Below are positions 60,600 through 64,000 of a stretch of 64,000 nucleotides of DNA, one piece after another. A program made the translations under genes and the position numbers. Source of the DNA: JAQIBY01 sp051747965 (lineage in GTDB: Bacteria; Bacteroidota; Bacteroidia; Bacteroidales; ML635J-15); assembly GCA_051747965.1 (NCBI GenBank), contig JBNJGS010000002.1, forward strand, positions 17,794 through 81,793. The letters are read 5' to 3'. The first letter of the stretch is position 1. Each line of letters starts with the position of its first letter. Below the pieces are notes generated by a model. It made no database searches. It was given only the letters and a program-made list of their open reading frames with translations, and was not told the DNA's origin.

Positions 60600-62483
60600 A
60601 TGAGATTACGATACTGCATAGACCTTGCTAATTATGAACGTTTTCCGTCAAGAATTGTTATGGTGGGAGATGTTCCCGTCGGAGGCGCACATCCGGTTCG
60701 CTTACAGTCAATGACGAATACAAACACCCGTGATGTAAAAAGCACAATCGAACAGGCAAAACGAATTTTTGATGCAGGCGGTGATTTTGTCAGAATCACC
60801 ACCCAGGGCATAAAAGAAGTTGAAAGTCTGAAAGAGATAAAAACCACTCTTCACCGTGATGGCTATACACGCCCATTGATTGCTGATGTACATTTCAATG
60901 CAAAAATTGCTGAAGCAGCAGCCGAACTTGTTGAAAAAATACGTATCAATCCCGGCAATTATGTGGACCCACGCGCTACGTTTACGAAAACAAACAAAAG
61001 TGATGCAGCATATGACAGTGAATTAGAGTTGATGCATGAACGCTTGCTGCCGCTCATAAACATCTGCAAAAAAAACGGTACAGCCATACGTATCGGCAGC
61101 AATTACGGAAGTTTGTCTGATCGTATTATGAACAGATACGGCAACACTCCGGAAGGCATGGTAGAGGCTGCCATGGAGTATTATCGCATTTTCAGGGCAG
61201 AAAGTTTTGATAATCTCATCCTGTCGATGAAAGCCAGTGACCCCAAAATCATGGTAGAAGCCAGTCGCCTGCTAAATGCCCGTATGATACAGGAGGGTGT
61301 CAGCTACCCGCAGCATCTGGGGGTAACCGAAGCAGGAGAAGGTCGGGAAGGACGCATGAGGTCCGCAGTAGGTATTGGTGCTCTTTTAGCAGATGGTATC
61401 GGTGATACAATCAGGGTATCACTAACCGAAGCACCGGAAAAAGAAATTCCTGTTGCACAAACACTTGTTAAACAGTTTGCAAACAAAACACCCGGGGTTG
61501 TCAGGATGCCAATTTATGTACCGGAATATGATACATTTGAAGGAATTGATAAAGATCAACTTCCACATCCCTTTTCAAAAACCGTGGTGGCCTGCGATTT
61601 TAGAAATTTCACCAAAATTGAAGATAAAGATTTAAATGCCCTGGGCTTTACATTCAATAAAAAGGAAAATAAATGGCTGAGCGGAAAAACAAGTCCGGAA
61701 ATACTGTTGACAAAAGACACCAATCTGCCAGAGCAAAATATTGATTGCAAATTGTTGTGTGAAAACATTAGTCCAAACAAGGGATGGTGTACTGATTCAC
61801 TGGTAAATGCTGAAATCCTACGCAAAAATGACAAGCCAGAGGCCATTGAATGTGTCTATGATGATATGGATGAAAGACAACTGGAAGAACGTCTGAGCCA
61901 GACAAAACCTATAGTTATTCTCAACACAAACACAGATTATCCCACCGGAGAGGTCAGAAGTTTCATCAGCAGGCTGGGGAAATTTGCATCAGAAACCACG
62001 GTTCTTCTGAAAATCCCTGTTGACTCAGGACAGGAAATGATTCTAGCTGCAGAATATGGCGCCATCCTGGTGGAGAACAGAATGGCTGGTTTTGTTTACG
62101 AGGCAACTGAAGGCATGCTACAAGAGCGTAACAATTTCATCTTTGACTTGTTACAGGCTGCAGGTATCAGACGGAGCAAAGTAGAATTCATTTCATGCCC
62201 GGGTTGCGGGCGCACTTTGTTTGACCTGGAAAACACAACAAGTCAGATAAAAAAAGAATTTGGCCATCTTGATGACCTTAAAATTGCTGTGATGGGTTGC
62301 ATCGTAAACGGACCTGGAGAAATGCTGGATGCCGATTACGGATACATCGGGGCAGGAAAAGGCAAAGTAAGTCTTTACAAAGGTCAAAAACCTGTCATGA
62401 AAAATATTCCTGAAGAGCAGGCCGTTGAAGCATTGAAAAAATTACTAAAAAAGAACAAGGACTGGAAGGAACCTGAATTATGA
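60600..62483 (+). CDS. ispG: 4-hydroxy-3-methylbut-2-enyl diphosphate synthase (long form)
   Basis: This 627-aa enzyme reduces MEcPP to HMBPP in the MEP pathway. The TIM-barrel part starts with VMVGDVPVGGAHPVRLQSMTNTNTRD; the [4Fe-4S] domain has CPGCGRTLFDLE and MGCIVNGPGEMLDADYGYIG. Between them (about residues 290-480) is the long insert seen in Bacteroidota, Chlamydiae and plants, absent in the 370-aa E. coli form. It overlaps the next gene by 4 bp (ATGA). Confidence 0.96.
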   Translation: MRLRYCIDLANYERFPSRIVMVGDVPVGGAHPVRLQSMTNTNTRDVKSTIEQAKRIFDAGGDFVRITTQGIKEVESLKEIKTTLHRDGYTRPLIADVHFNAKIAEAAAELVEKIRINPGNYVDPRATFTKTNKSDAAYDSELELMHERLLPLINICKKNGTAIRIGSNYGSLSDRIMNRYGNTPEGMVEAAMEYYRIFRAESFDNLILSMKASDPKIMVEASRLLNARMIQEGVSYPQHLGVTEAGEGREGRMRSAVGIGALLADGIGDTIRVSLTEAPEKEIPVAQTLVKQFANKTPGVVRMPIYVPEYDTFEGIDKDQLPHPFSKTVVACDFRNFTKIEDKDLNALGFTFNKKENKWLSGKTSPEILLTKDTNLPEQNIDCKLLCENISPNKGWCTDSLVNAEILRKNDKPEAIECVYDDMDERQLEERLSQTKPIVILNTNTDYPTGEVRSFISRLGKFASETTVLLKIPVDSGQEMILAAEYGAILVENRMAGFVYEATEGMLQERNNFIFDLLQAAGIRRSKVEFISCPGCGRTLFDLENTTSQIKKEFGHLDDLKIAVMGCIVNGPGEMLDADYGYIGAGKGKVSLYKGQKPVMKNIPEEQAVEALKKLLKKNKDWKEPEL

Positions 62484-63766
62484 AGTACGAAAGAATCCCC
62501 CCTGAACTTTTTGTAAAAAACAGGAACAAATTGTTTAACAAGATGGAAGCTGGCGAGCTGGCAATCCTTTGCTCCAACAACAACTATCCCAGAAATGGTG
62601 ACCAGAATTATCCTTTCAGGCAGGATTCTGATTTTTTCTGGCTGACAGGCATCAATCAGGACTGGACTTGCCTGATGATGTACAAAAACAACAAAAACCA
62701 GAAGCACAGCTTACTCCTCACCAAAGAAACAAACGAGCGCATCCGGTTGTGGGATGGTCCCCGTCTTGACAAAAAGGAAGCTGCTGAAATCAGTGGGATT
62801 GATGATGTCATCTGGCTTAATGAAATTGACAACTCCATAAAGCATTACCTGAATAAAGCCCAAAAAGTCAGCATGAATGAAAAAGCAAACCAACACCTGC
62901 TCAATGGCAAAGATTCTGGTTCCGAGATGCTGAAAAAACATTTTGCCAACTACTTCGGAGACAAAAAAGTCCATAACATCTGTCCACGCATTCATCCCCT
63001 GAGAGTGATTAAAGAAAAAGAAGAAATTGACCTCATTCGTAAAGCCATAGAAATAACACGCCACGCATACGATTCTGTCCTCAGACAGTTAAAACCCGGC
63101 ATGAAAGAATATCAGGCTGAAGCCATAATGCGCTACGAAATATTAAGCCGTGGAGCAGATGACATGAGCTTTGCTCCCATTCTGGCATCAGGGGAAAATG
63201 CATGCATTCTGCATTATATCAACAACGACAAAACCTGCCATGAAGGTGAACTCTTACTCATGGATTTTGGTGCAGAATATGCACTCTACCCCGCTGACTG
63301 CTCACGAACGATTCCGGTAAACGGGAAATACAGCAAACGGCAAATAACAATATACCAGGCCGTACTTGATGTATATCATCAGGCAATAGAACTCTTTAAA
63401 CCCGGTGAAACAATCAGAAGCATCAATGAAAAAACCGGGCTGTTGATGCAGGAAAAATTACTTGAACTTGGCATTCTGTCGGAAAAAGACATTCACAATG
63501 AGGATAAAAATAACCCGGCATACAAAAAATATTTTCCTCACGGCACATCCCATTTCATCGGCCTTGATGTTCATGATGTCGGAGACAAAGACAGAACATT
63601 TGAGCCCGGCATGGTCATGAGTTGCGAACCAGGTATCTATCTGCAGAAAGAAGGCATTGGCGTACGCATTGAAACCAATATCCTCATCACCGAAACAGGA
63701 GCCGAGGATTTAATGGCAGATTTCCCGGTTGAAATAAAGGACATAGAAAAGCAAATGACCGGCTGA
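62480..63766 (+). CDS. pepP: Aminopeptidase P family protein (Xaa-Pro aminopeptidase)
   Basis: This 428-aa metallopeptidase removes N-terminal residues before proline. Its pita-bread domain shows the metal ligands in order: Asp in LLLMDFGAEYALYPADCSRTIPV (two Asp), His in GTSHFIGLDVHDVGD, and Glu in MSCEPGIYL and GVRIETNILIT. The N-terminal domain has NGDQNYPFRQDSDFFWLTGI. No signal peptide, so it is cytoplasmic. It overlaps ispG by 4 bp. Confidence 0.94.
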   Translation: MKYERIPPELFVKNRNKLFNKMEAGELAILCSNNNYPRNGDQNYPFRQDSDFFWLTGINQDWTCLMMYKNNKNQKHSLLLTKETNERIRLWDGPRLDKKEAAEISGIDDVIWLNEIDNSIKHYLNKAQKVSMNEKANQHLLNGKDSGSEMLKKHFANYFGDKKVHNICPRIHPLRVIKEKEEIDLIRKAIEITRHAYDSVLRQLKPGMKEYQAEAIMRYEILSRGADDMSFAPILASGENACILHYINNDKTCHEGELLLMDFGAEYALYPADCSRTIPVNGKYSKRQITIYQAVLDVYHQAIELFKPGETIRSINEKTGLLMQEKLLELGILSEKDIHNEDKNNPAYKKYFPHGTSHFIGLDVHDVGDKDRTFEPGMVMSCEPGIYLQKEGIGVRIETNILITETGAEDLMADFPVEIKDIEKQMTG

Positions 63767-63770
63767 TCTT

Positions 63771-63801
63771 GTTGTGAAATTAAAAATTATTCATATTTTT
63801 G
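63771..63801 (+). promoter_or_regulatory. Promoter reading into the right-edge repeat region
   Basis: GTTG (63771-63774), 19 nt, then TATTTTTG (63794-63801): near-full match to TTTG-N19-TAnnTTTG. No protein gene follows; it would transcribe the tRNA-like repeats. Confidence 0.65.
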
Positions 63802-63811
63802 CAAAACATAA

Positions 63812-63873
63812 GTCATCGGCTTAGTTGCCTGCCGGTAACGGGCTATAATCAAATCCTGCAGCCGGCGGATGAC
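63812..63873 (+). repeat. Palindromic core flanking the first repeat-like segment
   Basis: GTCATCGGC (63812-63820) and GCCGGCGGATGAC (63861-63873) can pair over GTCATC/GATGAC. The CAGCCGGCGGATGACA string at 63859-63874 recurs in both tandem units that follow. Confidence 0.55.
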
Positions 63874-63890
63874 AAAAGGTTCTCAGAATT

Positions 63891-64000
63891 TGGGTCATTA
63901 ACTCAGTTGGTTTAGTCCGACCAGCCGGCGGATGACAGGCAACGATCCTTTAGATCAGTTGGTTTAGTCCGACCAGCCGGCGGATGACAGGCAACGATCC
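63891..64000 (+). repeat. Tandem repeat with tRNA D-arm-like sequence
   Basis: A 46-bp sequence occurs exactly at 63903-63948 and 63955-64000, with a 6-bp spacer (52-bp period); the window ends at the end of the second copy. Each copy begins TCAGTTGGTTTAG, the D-arm and loop sequence of many Bacteroidota tRNAs, and the first is preceded by GGGTCATTAAC, like a tRNA 5' acceptor arm. No anticodon or T arm follows: the sequence turns into TCCGACCAGCCGGCGGATGAC instead, so I do not call a tRNA. Confidence 0.8.

Noticed and set aside
63891..63963. A tRNA gene at the right edge
   Set aside because: Only the 5' acceptor-like and D-arm-like part is present; the D stem does not close and there is no anticodon or T arm.
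63903..64000. A CRISPR array
   Set aside because: The spacer between the two copies is only 6 bp, the 46-bp repeat is too long for such a layout, and no cas gene is nearby.

Overview
The window is a stretch of chromosome from a member of the Bacteroidota, probably class Bacteroidia. The evidence is: a SprA translocon gene of the type IX secretion system (T9SS) in the order ruvA-sprA-gcvH, two T9SS cargo proteins with C-terminal sorting domains, a GldA-type ABC ATPase, the long insert-bearing form of IspG, an ATP synthase with atpD-atpC split from the other genes, and many -7 elements of the form TAnnTTTG, two of them with a TTTG exactly 19 nt upstream. I cannot name a genus. One 100-N gap (26618-26717) is flanked by identical 99-bp copies, so the sequence is a draft scaffold.

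Layout. 1-3.9 kb (minus): Fe-S assembly genes sufB, an unrecognised HEAT-like gene, sufC and sufD (cut by the window edge), behind a strong promoter with a palindromic operator. 4.1-9.7 kb: a giant SprA-like surface protein (minus), then a small beta-barrel and waaA (Kdo transferase). 10-13.3 kb: class II ribonucleotide reductase and ruvA. 13.3-21.3 kb: the 7.5-kb sprA gene and gcvH. 21.4-27.5 kb: ispD, the heptose-7-phosphate kinase gene, hemW, a sugar MFS transporter with a ROK sugar kinase (split by the gap), and a lipoprotein. 27.7-33.3 kb: a sigma-54 activator without a DNA-binding domain, an aspartase, and three genes of the UDP-diacetamido-glucuronate (Wbp) pathway. 33.6-36.8 kb (minus): metK, lpxK and purine nucleoside phosphorylase. 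37-42.9 kb: bactofilin, atpZ, a small membrane protein and atpBEFHAG. 43-47 kb: two divergent phosphate transporters. 47.1-50.9 kb: an epimerase, a prenyl synthase and atpDC. 51-57.6 kb: an envelope block with two T9SS cargos, a TlpA-like thioredoxin, an outer-membrane barrel and an Omp28-like lipoprotein, three of which carry CxxC thioredoxin motifs. 57.6-63.8 kb: a PorT-like barrel, ubiX, comF, gldA, ispG and an aminopeptidase P. 63.77 kb to the end: a promoter followed by tandem repeats that carry a tRNA D-arm-like sequence and a palindromic core.

Themes. Much of the window is envelope biology: lipid A and core synthesis (waaA, lpxK, heptose kinase), the T9SS channel and its cargo, and sugar-nucleotide genes whose product is used in Porphyromonas gingivalis to link T9SS cargo to A-LPS. 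Energy and cofactor functions (ATP synthase, Suf, isoprenoid enzymes, phosphate uptake) fill most of the rest. The least explained items are the HEAT-like gene in the suf operon, the SprA-like giant protein, the surface thiol-redox block at 52-57.6 kb, and the tRNA-like repeat array at the right edge.
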